Assembly (NCBI GenBank): GCA_018136815.1
Contig: CM030934.1
Coordinates: forward strand, 1 to 49,773
Direction of reading: 5' to 3'
Origin: Isochrysis galbana
Lineage: Eukaryota > Haptophyta > Isochrysidales > Isochrysidaceae
DNA: 49,773 bases
Part shown: piece after piece, positions 11,101 through 19,675 of the stretch
Layout of the letters: each line of letters begins with the position of its first letter
Position numbering within the stretch: the stretch's first letter is position 1
Notes under the pieces: model-generated
What the model saw: the letters and a program-made list of their open reading frames with translations, nothing else
Told to the model about the DNA's origin: nothing
Database searches by the model: none
Program-made: the position numbers and the translations under genes

Positions 11101-14100
11101 AGCGGCCCTTGGCCGGACGCTAGCCTATCGATAGCCTCCACAATGAGGGGTAGAGGGCTATCCTCGACGCGTAGCTTGGCGTTCGTGTCGCGGTAGTCCA
11201 CGCAGAATCGAACGGAGCCATCTTTCTTGCTGACCAGGACTACTCGGGAAGCCCAAGCCGAATTTGACTTGCGAATAATGCCGGCGGCTTCCATCTTGGC
11301 TACCTCCTCTTCTATGATGAGCTCGCCTGCGCGGCCCACTCTAGACGGAGCGTGCCGGTGAGGAACAGCGCCGGGGTTGAGTGGCAACTCCACCTCGAGA
11401 ACGTGCGTATGGTTTGGAGCCCCCGGGTGCAACGCGAAAGCTTTGATGCGCCGGGCCAAGAGTTGGCGTACTTCTTCTCGTTGATCGTCGGAAAGAAGCC
11501 GGTCTGGATCGATGGTGGCTGAGTCGAGTAGAGATCGTTGCTCCTCGCTCAGCGCGGTGACAGGGTCACCATCCCCCTCGCTTCCATTCGGAGTCCAGCC
11601 CCGGTGCAACTTGAAACGCACCTGGAGCGAAGCTATCGGATGCAGAGACGGCAGGGTCAGCGCATCGACTCCGGTGTGGACGATCGTCACCGCGATGCGG
11701 TGATCGTCCGTGGGCGTGACCACCGTGGGCATTACGAGAGGGGACGAATCGAGAGCCTCGCGATTTGGTAGGCGGTCGACCAGCATCGCGCAGTCCGAAT
11801 GATCTCGGAGAGCTAGCGGAACCCTGACCCAGATGGTTGCGCGGTGGAAGGCAGGAATCGTCACCGCTTGCTCCGTGTAGAGAAGATATTCGGACGAGGT
11901 AGACGCCGGAGCTTTGGCCGCAAACTCGTCGGCAGACTCAAAGAGAGGTGTATAGAGTGGCTGCCTAGCATCAGCAGCAGCCTCACCCTCCGATCCAGCC
12001 GGGATCTCTCGTGTTGCCGTCGACCTCTCCAGAAAGTCGACAGTCAGCGGCTGACCGGGTGACATCGAGATAGCTCCGACGAAGCCGGCGTCCGCGACTG
12101 GGGGCGGCGCCGTGGAAACTCTGACTACACATTCGGAAAGGACTCTTGAAGAGTCTTCTGAATCGCCAGAGGCCGGACGGAGGCGGAGGCTTCCTTCCGA
12201 GCTCGCGGCGTCGAGAGAAATGGTAGCGGAGTGGGCGGCCAAAAAATCGTTCCCGAGCAGAAGCATCGCGTTTCCTTCGATGACCGCGAACGAATGACGG
12301 AAGAGGCGACCGGACAAGGAGAAGACGAGGCTAGCCCGGCCCCTAGTGATGAGAGGAAGGCCGTCCGGCCCATGTAGGTTGGGGACGGTAGCGTCCGATA
12401 CGCGTTCGACGCAAGCGTCTTCAGGTAGTCGATCGAGAAGAGCAGTGGTGATTACTGACGGGCCCGCTCCAGTGTCAGCCAGGGTGCTGTTCACCGTGAG
12501 GGCAACGTCCGGGAGAACGAACCCTTGAGCTGCGCGGTCGCCATCGGCACGGCAGACCACGAGATCGCGGACATAGAGGCAGTGACGAGGGTAGAGCGGC
12601 GGCGGAGTGTCCGCGATAGATTCCACCGGAAGTGAGGTTCCGGCTCCGGGTGACAGGGTGGTTGGATTGGAGGCTAGCCTGGACGGAGAAGATTCATCGA
12701 CGTGGGGCACTCGCTCGATAGCGGCGGCCACCGTCTGCGGCACGAATGGTATCGAGGAGCGTGGGGATGCCTTTGCTGAACTAGAGGGGTTAGGCACGCC
12801 ATCATAGCCTAGCCCTCGACGGTCCGTCGGATGCCGAGGTTGATCCATTTGGCGTGACCATTCCTTCTCCAGGGACTTCTGCAAGTCTGTCTTCGGAAGC
12901 TTCGACAACTCGGAAAATCCGGCCGCACTGAGGCCCCTAGCGGTAGCCCCATCGCAATACAGTGCCCGTGGAGTATCCTCTCCTTCGGCGGCGTCGGAGG
13001 GCTTGGTCTCGAGGGTCTGCATGCTCCGGTGTTCTGGCATCTCGGGCGTGTCATCTTCTCCCGAGTCGGGCCCGACATCCCAGGTTTCGAGTGGCCTTTC
13101 GGCTACGAACGAATTGGTCAGTTCGGCCACTCCCTCGTCGCCAGCCGTGAAGGAGGCGCTCGGAGATAGTGCATTGATGCCTTGAGAGCCCAGTCGAGAC
13201 AAGATGGGAGGTTCCGACGGCTCCGCAGCTGCCGCTTGCTCAGCGATTTCTTGGGCGATGGAAGGCGTGACATCCTGCCACCGATGGACCCCCGAAATTA
13301 CATCACGGTCGAAGACCTGCCACTTGCTGCGGCGCTTCTTCACCGTGTTTGGAGGGCCTGGCGTTGTAGAGCGGTCCTCTATGGGCCACTCCCACGGCAG
13401 GAAGCGGTCTCCTTCCGCCTCGGCCTCGTCTTGCGATACGTTTGTTTCCGAGTCCTCCTGATGAAGCAGGCGAGAAGCATCGGCAACGGGGCCTGCGTCC
13501 GGGATCACGACAACCGAATCAGACACTGGCGAACCGCTGGGAGGCGTGAGGTGAGAGCTAGAAGCTGCTTCGCCTCTCCCCTCCATGAAACGAGCCAGAG
13601 CCGTCCTCGGCTCAGCCAGCTCGAAACCGGTCGAGCAAAGCGAAGGGCGTTCTCTCAAGCTGGCAGCTGCTTGGGAAATTGCCCAGTCCACCGTGAAGTC
13701 GAGCGAACGCGACGCCTTGGCTTCGCGCGCATAACGGCGCAAGACCGGCATCCACTGGGCCGCCATTGCACCGGCAATGCCCACATAGGTGCGGCTGCGA
13801 AGGGCGCCACGGTGGGGCGACGGCGATAGATCCGCCATAGCGGATAGACGTCCCTCGACAATCTTCGAAGGCTGCAAGGACGGGAGTGAAGCCGTCAGGT
13901 ACAGGCCAGTTGCTTTTTGATGGCCCGTGCCGTGCTGCCACGGCTGCACAAACTGCCGCGGTCGCAACCCCCCGACTAAGGCAGAGGCTTCCGCGTGCAT
14001 TCGAGGATTTTCGACGGCAACGAAAGGCGCGTCGGCGCTTGCCATGGCGAGGAAGACTCTAGCGGCGGATTCGAGAGCCTGGCGTCGTCCCGGCTCCCGA

Positions 14101-15764
14101 TCGAGCCACTGGCAACTCACCGCCGACACATACGTGCACGGCGGATGCGCAACCACGAGGTCCCAACCGAGGTTTTGAATGTGAAGAGCATCTCCGCAGA
14201 AGTGGGGAATGTAGTCGATCTCCGACGGTCGTAAATCGCACGTCGCGACGTGCGCTCCGGCGAGTAGGAACATCGAAGACACGACCCCGCTAGCTTCACC
14301 GACGACTAGAACGCGGGGTGGAGGAATCCCCTCGGCCGCGTCGAACGTCACGGCGTCGTGGATCGCCGCTAACTCAGCGCAAAGCTCGTCAAAATGCGTC
14401 GGCAGTACGGCAGAGGGTGATGAATGAGTGCTCGCGTGCGGCCGCCGCAAGGCTAGAGCAGCTTCGGCGAGATGGCGGGGCAAGATGACGGAGGAACCGC
14501 TAGCCCGGGCACGGGAGGCGGCTAACATTTGGAGCTCGCGCGTAGGGGCGCGGGCAGCTTCAGTAGACTTGGCGGCCGAGGAACAACCAACCACGGCGAT
14601 CCGGTGGATGGCCTCGGCAGTAGAATTCAGGGGGAGGGGGTCGTCGCCCTGAAGTTTCGGTGGGCTAGACCTGAAGGGGGTTGGCTCCGGCGGGCGATCC
14701 CTGGAACAGGGATCCTCCGGAGAGCCGAGAGAAAGAGGAGACGCCGGCGTCCGTGTGGGGCGCGACGAGAGATCGTAATCGACGGCCCCTGCGTCTCCCG
14801 AGTCTGGGGTGACCACGGCGTGAGCGCGGAAAGCCGCAGCTCCCTTGGAACCTTCAACTTCATCGACCCCGGAAGCCGACCCTTCCGGGTCGGGAACCAG
14901 GTCAGAAACGAGAACAGGTGCAACTTCGAGACGAGAGAATGAACACGATGACGGAGAAATATAACGAAGCGGGGAGAGAGGTGAGGAGGAGGCACAAGTC
15001 TCCGCCTCCACTGCACGAGAACCTACGGTAGACAACGACAATTCGTCCGCAGAGCGGCTCCGGCTATGGCCCTTGGGAGAGAGGTCTCCAGTGGGGTCCC
15101 GCCGGGAAAGAGCAGAAACAGGTAAAGCAGCAACAACGTTTTCGGACGCGGCAGCGGCCACGTCGGACCTATCCATAGAACCTAGAGCAGAAGATGATAC
15201 CGAATCGACAGCCCTCGAGGGCTTTACAACTGACTGTTTACGAAACGAAGAGACCGAAGACGCGTCGGATCCACCTAGCCCACCCCCTTGGGCAGGGCCG
15301 TCGGGGGATGAATCCAGGGATGAAGATGCGTCGAAAGACCTAGGAGAATTAGAAGAAACCGAAGACAGCATAGTATCCGTAGAAATAGATTCCAAGAGGG
15401 GCAGCGAGCGAGAATCGGCCCCTAACATCCTAATAGCGTGCGGAGTAATAGAAGAACTTGTAGACGTACACGAATTTCGGAGAGTCGGGTCGCGACTATC
15501 TCCGGGGCAAACCTGTTTCCAGGAGCCCGGGTCAAGTGTCGACTCCGGCTTCCGAGATAGCCGTTCGGCGGGGGCTTCAGCCGGCGAGGCGGCTCCCACC
15601 GTCGAGGACTGAATAGAGCTAGAGACAGGGGGAGAATCGCCGCGTCGACAGCTCTTCTCCCCAAGCGGCGTAGGGATCGGATCGGGATGGTGGTGGTGGC
15701 GTTCAGGCCCACCGCCCGCGATGTTCTCCGCCAGGGTTTGAAGGACGGGGACCCCGCCGGACCC
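8109..15764 (-). CDS. pol: Pol polyprotein: methyltransferase-like, PR, RT, RNase H, IN, chromodomain
   Basis: 2551 codons are open from the codon after the gag UAG to the stop at 8109. There is no ATG near the start, as expected for a readthrough product. Residues are counted from 15764. Residues 1-430 are Ser/Pro-rich leader. Residues 484-679 are a cytosine-methyltransferase-like domain: glycine loop VGEASG, motif IV HPPCTYVSAVS (Cys 543), motif VI VENP (585-587), then VQPWQHGTGHQKATGLYL and SRTYVGIAGAMAAQW. The aspartic protease is DTGAGPS (Asp 1097) with LLLGNDFL. RT has FCVDYRD and YLDD (1626-1629). RNase H starts KTDGASKLG (Asp 1792). The integrase has an HHCC finger (HDRSGH...CHEC) and the triad D2165, D2231, E2267 (35 residues between the last two), then SGPYRV. 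The chromodomain (about 2455-2510) has YIVEKLL, YLVKWRGY and TWEP. All catalytic residues checked are present. Confidence 0.95.
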   Translation of the reverse strand, partial: GSGGVPVLQTLAENIAGGGPERHHHHPDPIPTPLGEKSCRRGDSPPVSSSIQSSTVGAASPAEAPAERLSRKPESTLDPGSWKQVCPGDSRDPTLRNSCTSTSSSITPHAIRMLGADSRSLPLLESISTDTMLSSVSSNSPRSFDASSSLDSSPDGPAQGGGLGGSDASSVSSFRKQSVVKPSRAVDSVSSSALGSMDRSDVAAAASENVVAALPVSALSRRDPTGDLSPKGHSRSRSADELSLSTVGSRAVEAETCASSSPLSPLRYISPSSCSFSRLEVAPVLVSDLVPDPEGSASGVDEVEGSKGAAAFRAHAVVTPDSGDAGAVDYDLSSRPTRTPASPLSLGSPEDPCSRDRPPEPTPFRSSPPKLQGDDPLPLNSTAEAIHRIAVVGCSSAAKSTEAARAPTRELQMLAASRARASGSSVILPRHLAEAALALRRPHASTHSSPSAVLPTHFDELCAELAAIHDAVTFDAAEGIPPPRVLVVGEASGVVSSMFLLAGAHVATCDLRPSEIDYIPHFCGDALHIQNLGWDLVVAHPPCTYVSAVSCQWLDREPGRRQALESAARVFLAMASADAPFVAVENPRMHAEASALVGGLRPRQFVQPWQHGTGHQKATGLYLTASLPSLQPSKIVEGRLSAMADLSPSPHRGALRSRTYVGIAGAMAAQWMPVLRRYAREAKASRSLDFTVDWAISQAAASLRERPSLCSTGFELAEPRTALARFMEGRGEAASSSHLTPPSGSPVSDSVVVIPDAGPVADASRLLHQEDSETNVSQDEAEAEGDRFLPWEWPIEDRSTTPGPPNTVKKRRSKWQVFDRDVISGVHRWQDVTPSIAQEIAEQAAAAEPSEPPILSRLGSQGINALSPSASFTAGDEGVAELTNSFVAERPLETWDVGPDSGEDDTPEMPEHRSMQTLETKPSDAAEGEDTPRALYCDGATARGLSAAGFSELSKLPKTDLQKSLEKEWSRQMDQPRHPTDRRGLGYDGVPNPSSSAKASPRSSIPFVPQTVAAAIERVPHVDESSPSRLASNPTTLSPGAGTSLPVESIADTPPPLYPRHCLYVRDLVVCRADGDRAAQGFVLPDVALTVNSTLADTGAGPSVITTALLDRLPEDACVERVSDATVPNLHGPDGLPLITRGRASLVFSLSGRLFRHSFAVIEGNAMLLLGNDFLAAHSATISLDAASSEGSLRLRPASGDSEDSSRVLSECVVRVSTAPPPVADAGFVGAISMSPGQPLTVDFLERSTATREIPAGSEGEAAADARQPLYTPLFESADEFAAKAPASTSSEYLLYTEQAVTIPAFHRATIWVRVPLALRDHSDCAMLVDRLPNREALDSSPLVMPTVVTPTDDHRIAVTIVHTGVDALTLPSLHPIASLQVRFKLHRGWTPNGSEGDGDPVTALSEEQRSLLDSATIDPDRLLSDDQREEVRQLLARRIKAFALHPGAPNHTHVLEVELPLNPGAVPHRHAPSRVGRAGELIIEEEVAKMEAAGIIRKSNSAWASRVVLVSKKDGSVRFCVDYRDTNAKLRVEDSPLPLIVEAIDRLASGQGPLSSLFLCTLDLASGFWGIPIKESHKHITAFTTHRGKYEFNYLPFGIQSGPSYMCRLMDIVLGALAWEICMPYLDDVGIWSTGVGPSEEARAQASFEQMLHRLDLVLERLEWAGLTCKMSKCVFFATSTEYLGHVVSREGLKMDPKKVAAVADIDPSSINSLEAVRSFLGLCSYYRRFIRQFAAKAAPLTALTRKGCDVAKESQSEECRRAIQELKTAITSEPVLTPPRDDRPFIVKTDGASKLGIAGILSQLGDDNRERVVGYYARSLTSAERHWTVTEIELLAALESIRNWRPYLWGRRFKLVVDHSALRWLHTMKDQVAGGPASRLTRWALKLAEYRFDVEHKPGAVHQDADGLSRLASLEPEHEDEPLAGPAPLAVREPSSESLAEHERSHPVAAITRSVATARGLQALDRSRRRASDSGPAIQSSYLAPGTPTSEEMRAALAEDPFVEPLLGSGETANHEPSGQGSPPPAAASGPIVEDDSCSSPVAPAPAPAQPSKMFRRFVVHDGLVYYRTVPDSTDPDSLVLYVPPSLRSRYLFAYHDRSGHLGVSRMSGLLRTRVYWPGMSSDVASYVRECHECTLAKPLPRALASPSGLSVGTYPFDVVYCDVLALAPTHNFVPGVSGYDKLVVFIDSLTRWIEAEPSNGDPSSEVALDMFIRLIVTRYGVPRQLRTDAGSNLCSVLVSRILELTGTDLSSTEPYRHEGVGFVERAQQTLIRLMRASNEGGSHWVDHLPFLLLSLRASSGRVTSRSPASLIFGRELRLPAQLSDPKTVSPTALEAASADVRSYASRLNASLRLSWSSALEATLAAQAESVRDATIKSQRPARFEPGDRVCMRLPGHANKLQFIYSGPYRVVEALSDTRYRLRDLENRLVKEEVHISNLRPYHTFVDEEPLADDEYIVEKLLDRRSHGDSTEYLVKWRGYSLREATWEPRSELLRRCSDLLDDYDRSVEETCPEDVESPEATSSSARDTPLPPVLDAPSSRTRSRLHSR
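13967..13980 (-). other. Internal copy of the primer block (central-PPT candidate)
   Basis: Fourteen nucleotides, CTTAGTCGGGGGGT on the sense strand, are identical to the block at the 3' LTR (7731-7744). This copy lies in the methyltransferase domain, about 5.7 kb from the element's 5' end. A central polypurine tract is known in lentiviruses and some LTR retrotransposons as a second plus-strand start; that role here is inferred. Confidence 0.4.
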
Positions 15765-15767
15765 CTA
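15765..15767 (-). promoter_or_regulatory. Gag UAG, candidate stop-codon readthrough site
   Basis: Gag ends CAG-UAG, and the next codon GGG continues in the same frame into 2551 open codons. The base after the stop is G, as in murine leukaemia-type UAG suppression. From about six nucleotides downstream a GC-rich segment (GGCGG...CCGUC) can form a short hairpin. The shared frame is seen directly; suppression is inferred. Confidence 0.6.
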
Positions 15768-18221
15768 CTGAGGCTTAACCCGGACCATCGAGCGAAGAAG
15801 CTTATGAATGTGCTCGTCCGATCCGCACTCTCCGCAGCCAGCCTCACACAGAAAGCGGATATATGGCTGACAGATGACGGGGTTGTGAGCACCGTCTCCC
15901 GTGCCATATTTCCAGGCTTCGCTGGATGGAGTGCCAGGAGGAGCTTGAGGTCGGAAAGCGCAGAAGGCACAGCCGTTTTCGTTCGTCCATTCGGTGATTC
16001 CCCTATTGATATCGTCCGTCCGTGGAGTTTCCATTGAATTATCGGCCGGTCGGCACTTCGCTAGCGCCGCCGAGACCCTTGGGTGCTTGGCATAGCCTGC
16101 TACGGCCCAGAAGCGGGCTCGGGCCCGATTCCAAAGCTCGGGCGTCCACCGGGATACGCCCAAATCGGGCGGTAGCCCTTGGCCGTTCGCCGGCGGATCG
16201 CAGCGACGGCTGGGCGGCCGAGACGAGCCTCCCTTTCGACCCGGTGGATCGGTCAGTATAGCCGGCAACGGCGAGTTGGAGTGGTAACTTGCCGGCGGTG
16301 CAGCAGCCCGATAATCAGGCTTCGAAGCAGGCGAGTGTCCCTGTCCGCGAAGAGCTTCCGCCACGGTGGCTTGGACGGCTGCCTGCACGGCGGCGACCAT
16401 GTCCGTGGTCGAAGCGGTCTTCTGGGACGAGGAAGTCTCGTTCTTTGACTCGCCTGAGGCTTTAGTGCGTACGCTAGCCACGGTTTGCTTCGTCGAGGGC
16501 CGGGATTGATGACGCTTCACCCGGGCCTGCTCGTAAGGGCTGAGGTACCGTTGGCAGAGGTTGACGCACGAGAGCGCCGACCGCCCTAGCTCGTGGTTCT
16601 CTACGCGGAAACGAGTCTCCGCGAGCACCTCCGCAAATTTAATAGCATTATCGACGCCGCGCTGAGGATCAACCTTATCGTTCCGGATGATTTCTTCGAA
16701 CCTCTGGTTGATCTCATGGGCCATGTTTGGATGATCCCACACGTTGGTGGAGTCAACCGCGGAATCGCCAAGCTTGCGGATGTAGGCGCGAACCAAATTC
16801 TTGCTGAGCTCACATAGATCAGCGCCGGCCTCGCGCTCCCTCATGCGGTCCCACTCCATCGACGCCGAGTCTTTCGCGAAACCATCGGCCCCGTTTGCGA
16901 AGGTCCCGTCGCATTTGCGAAGAAGGACGTCAGCAGCGAGGACAGGATTGAGAGCGAGGGCGCGGTCCTCCACTAGATCGAGGAGGAAGGCGAAGATGCG
17001 GGAATTGCCGCTGGAATTGGCTCCGGCTGCCGCGAGGAGGGAGGTAAATATTTCGCGATGATCGCAGCCGAGCGCTAGTGCCCGCTCCAACGGCTTGATG
17101 AGAGTTAGCCGAAATTCATTCCAGGCTGTCGCCGCGGTTTGAACGTTATCGGAGGCGAGGGCCTTTGGGAAGCGGAGCTCCGAAAGCTCTTTGCCCATCC
17201 TGACCTGATGGTGAAGGGTTTGCTCGGCTGAGAAGCGGCTACGCACCCATTTGAGCAAGTGGTCCTCCTCCATGAAAATTCGGCAATGCCAAACGTTGCC
17301 CGCCAGGGAGAGGTTGCTCTTCAAAATGGTGTGGATGAGCTCATGCTCGTCGGAGTCGCGGTAAAGGGCGGCCAGATCGCGTGAGGGCAGGGCGAGGAGA
17401 TTTTTCCACTCGCTTACAACTGCCTCTCGCTCATCCATCCCCACCGCAAGGCAGGGGTCGCGAGGGTGGCGGAACGGCACCATCGGGGTCGGGCCCCGGT
17501 AAAGGCTCTGATCCTGGCGGCGGGGTTCCGATTTGGAGGTCGGGTACGCCGACCGTGGAACCCTAGAAGCCGGAGAGGCGTGGCCCTTTGGGTCTAGAGC
17601 AGGAGGCTCGCCCATGGGTGGTTCCCTCTGAACCGGCCTAGCAGAATCCGCAGCCGCCTCGGTCCGATCCATGGACGGACTTGAAGCGGGCTCTTGGCGG
17701 GCTTGGAGTAGCTGAGTCAGGGCTTTGAACCCTGCTTCAACTTGATCCCGGAGAAGCCCCTCCCTCGCCTCTGCCGCGGCAAGGGATGACTGCAGGCGCT
17801 CCACAGCCCCTTTTAGGGTGTTGGTCTGCGCTTGAAGCCTTGCCATTTCCGCATCCTGACGCGCCGCGGCCGTCTCGATCGGGGTGATCTCTTGATCAAG
17901 GACCCCTTTTGATGACGGCGGGGCATAGTCCCGGTAGGCGGGGCTTCGGAAGCTGATCCCCTCCCCTTCACCGACCTCAGACTCATCATCTCGAAGGTGA
18001 GGAGGTGGGTCAAACTGAATCAGAGGGAGGGGGCCTTCCTCCACCTCATTGGCCAGCTCAGCGGCACTGAAGTTGGCCTCATGTGGGAGAGGGTCATGCT
18101 CCACCATGGCCCACTGTAATTGCACCCGGTGGGTGCCGAAGGCAGCGGACGGAGGCTCGCCATCCGACACGAGCTGGTCGGAGCCAATCATGGGGATAGC
18201 AGCCGGAGTGATGGGTGGCAT
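15765..18221 (-). CDS. gag: Gag polyprotein of the LTR retrotransposon
   Basis: 818 residues from a true ATG at 18221, 125 nt inside the 5' LTR. Residues 1-110 are acidic. Residues 115-174 form a predicted coiled coil (EMARLQAQTNTL, VERLQSSLAAAE), and residues 175-260 are Pro/Ser-rich. A helical region of about 300 residues follows (WKNLLALPSRDLAALY, WVRSRFSAEQTLHHQV, VEDRALALNPVLAADVL) and probably forms the capsid. A basic Ser/Thr-rich linker precedes a C-terminal Cys/His cluster (751-807; CAFC, GDGAHNPVIC, CEAGCGECG, HIH) that could bind zinc in place of the usual CCHC knuckle. It ends at a UAG in frame with pol. Gag identity is inferred from position, length and architecture; the sequence itself matches no family I can name. 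Confidence 0.85.
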   Translation of the reverse strand: MPPITPAAIPMIGSDQLVSDGEPPSAAFGTHRVQLQWAMVEHDPLPHEANFSAAELANEVEEGPLPLIQFDPPPHLRDDESEVGEGEGISFRSPAYRDYAPPSSKGVLDQEITPIETAAARQDAEMARLQAQTNTLKGAVERLQSSLAAAEAREGLLRDQVEAGFKALTQLLQARQEPASSPSMDRTEAAADSARPVQREPPMGEPPALDPKGHASPASRVPRSAYPTSKSEPRRQDQSLYRGPTPMVPFRHPRDPCLAVGMDEREAVVSEWKNLLALPSRDLAALYRDSDEHELIHTILKSNLSLAGNVWHCRIFMEEDHLLKWVRSRFSAEQTLHHQVRMGKELSELRFPKALASDNVQTAATAWNEFRLTLIKPLERALALGCDHREIFTSLLAAAGANSSGNSRIFAFLLDLVEDRALALNPVLAADVLLRKCDGTFANGADGFAKDSASMEWDRMREREAGADLCELSKNLVRAYIRKLGDSAVDSTNVWDHPNMAHEINQRFEEIIRNDKVDPQRGVDNAIKFAEVLAETRFRVENHELGRSALSCVNLCQRYLSPYEQARVKRHQSRPSTKQTVASVRTKASGESKNETSSSQKTASTTDMVAAVQAAVQATVAEALRGQGHSPASKPDYRAAAPPASYHSNSPLPAILTDPPGRKGGSSRPPSRRCDPPANGQGLPPDLGVSRWTPELWNRARARFWAVAGYAKHPRVSAALAKCRPADNSMETPRTDDINRGITEWTNENGCAFCAFRPQAPPGTPSSEAWKYGTGDGAHNPVICQPYIRFLCEAGCGECGSDEHIHKLLRSMVRVKPQ

Positions 18222-18346
18222 TGGCGCAGCCTCAGTGGTCGTGGGATCACTCGGGAACCCCTCGGGAACAGAAGCTGCAGCGGGCAGAGAAGTTCCCTGA
18301 GGGGTTCCTCCTCTGCGGCCGAGGACGTGAGCTTTGATTTCGTGCT
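18222..18346 (-). other. Retrotransposon leader between 5' LTR and gag
   Basis: These 125 nt should contain the minus-strand primer site. Immediately inside the LTR the sense strand reads AGCACGAAATCAAAGC, which has no TGG at its start. A self-priming mechanism, an internal tRNA fragment or an unusual tRNA are the alternatives; none can be chosen from sequence alone. Confidence 0.5.
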
Positions 18347-19573
18347 TGTCGAGTCGAGCGGAGCCGGAGGGCTCTGAGCCACTCCGTCGCGAGCAGCACC
18401 GGCGGCTAGCGCGGCGCTTTGGCCCTCCTCCCCACCGGGAGTCGGGTGAATGAAATTCTGGACTGGGTCGGGCAACCCCATTTGGGTGTCTGGACGGGGA
18501 ACGAACGGCGAACGAAGGGCTGTGGGGCGGCGAGGCGCTCCTAGCGGCCCTAGTGTGATGGGTTGTAAGAGATTGTTAGACCTACAAAGAACTCTTCCCT
18601 CAGGGAGGGAGCCTAAGCTGCTTGAAGTGCAGCGACGCAGCGAACAACGACGGACAACGAAGCTGAGAACAACAGGATACACCGACTCACGAACACACCG
18701 GAATCATTCACCCAAACAAAGCAAATTATCAAGCAACCGCGACCCCAAATCACCGGATAATCAAACACGGTGCGCGAGAGACGGAGAGAGAGAGCGAGAG
18801 AGAGAGAGAGACTCCGGCAGCGGACGGCCGGAGCGTGTCTCCGGTTGTAACTTCCCCACGTAGCGGAGAGTCCGAAGGGGAGCGTCATGTCGCGCGACCA
18901 CGGCGATCACTTTGGATACAGATCGCAACGAATGTCTTCACGACAGAGGAAATCTTGCCGTTGAGCGTGAACCTTCTAGACGCTTCTAACGAACAACCCT
19001 GAGTAGCAACCAAGGGGAAGAAACACCAAAGGGGCCAAGGCTTGCATGTAACTTGCATCAAGGGGAAAGATTCCCTCACCTAGGAAGCGAACCTACACCG
19101 ATCTCCAAGGGAGATGGCAAATTAAACCTCAAATCTCGAGCGGCTAGAGCAACCGACTCGCTCGCCAAAACCTTGACCGAGAAGAAAGAAGCAAGGACCT
19201 ACAAGCCAAGGGTAGCGGACCTAGGGAATGTGAGAGGAAATTTCCGAACGCCAACGAACGCCAAACGCCGAACGCGGGACAACGAAACCCTAACCAGGCC
19301 AAGCAGAACCTACGAAGAACAGGCCTGGACACAACGAAAGTCAGCAGGTCCCAAGAAAGAACCGGAACCAACAAGAAACAACAAGCCTTGCAAGAAGCTA
19401 AACAAGCCTTCACAAGGTAACTCGAGAGCCTGAGACAAGCGCGCAGCGAGTGACAGGCGACCTGGCTCCTTTGGGTCAAGATTACCCGAAAGGAGGAAAC
19501 CTGGAATCTAGACCTGACAAACAGGCTAGAAGGAACGAAACGAGAACTCGAATTCTAGATCGCTAGGGACGAA
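18347..19573 (-). repeat. 5' LTR (incomplete, runs into the assembly gap)
   Basis: 1227 bp matching 6400-7633 almost base for base, with scattered single-base changes and small indels (for example near 18775-18850 and 19250-19290). About 100 bp of the outer end, including its terminal CA and the target duplication, are missing. Confidence 0.92.
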
Positions 19574-19673
19574 NNNNNNNNNNNNNNNNNNNNNNNNNNN
19601 NNNNNNNNNNNNNNNNNNNNNNNNNNNNNNNNNNNNNNNNNNNNNNNNNNNNNNNNNNNNNNNNNNNNNNNNN
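19574..19673. other. Assembly gap of 100 N
   Basis: Exactly 100 N, the usual placeholder for an unknown length. It hides the end of the 5' LTR and the 5' end of the mariner element, so the relation between the two is unknown. Confidence 0.98.
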
Positions 19674-19675
19674 TC

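Larger units (their letters stand above)
6400..19573 (-). mobile_element. Ty3/gypsy-type chromodomain LTR retrotransposon carrying a methyltransferase domain
   Basis: The element runs right to left: 5' LTR (18347 into the gap), a 125-nt leader, gag, UAG, pol, the primer block and the 3' LTR (6400-7731). The internal region is 10,615 bp and the visible element exceeds 13.1 kb, long for this superfamily. Domain order PR-RT-RH-IN places it in Ty3/gypsy, and the chromodomain with the GPY motif in IN is typical of chromoviruses. Both coding regions are fully open apart from the gag UAG, and the LTRs differ by only scattered substitutions and small indels, so the insertion is fairly young and could be autonomous. 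The outer end of the 5' LTR and the right target duplication are lost in the gap; the left flank is AACTT. Just inside the 5' LTR the sense sequence is AGCACGAAATC, not the TGG that a primer site for an intact tRNA 3' end would start with. Confidence 0.93.

Noticed and set aside
18188-18682. An LTR-encoded protein (LPDPVQNFIHPTPGGEE...) shared by all LTR copies
   Set aside because: The frame exists in three copies because they are the same LTR; there is no independent sign of coding selection and it extends past the LTR differently in each.
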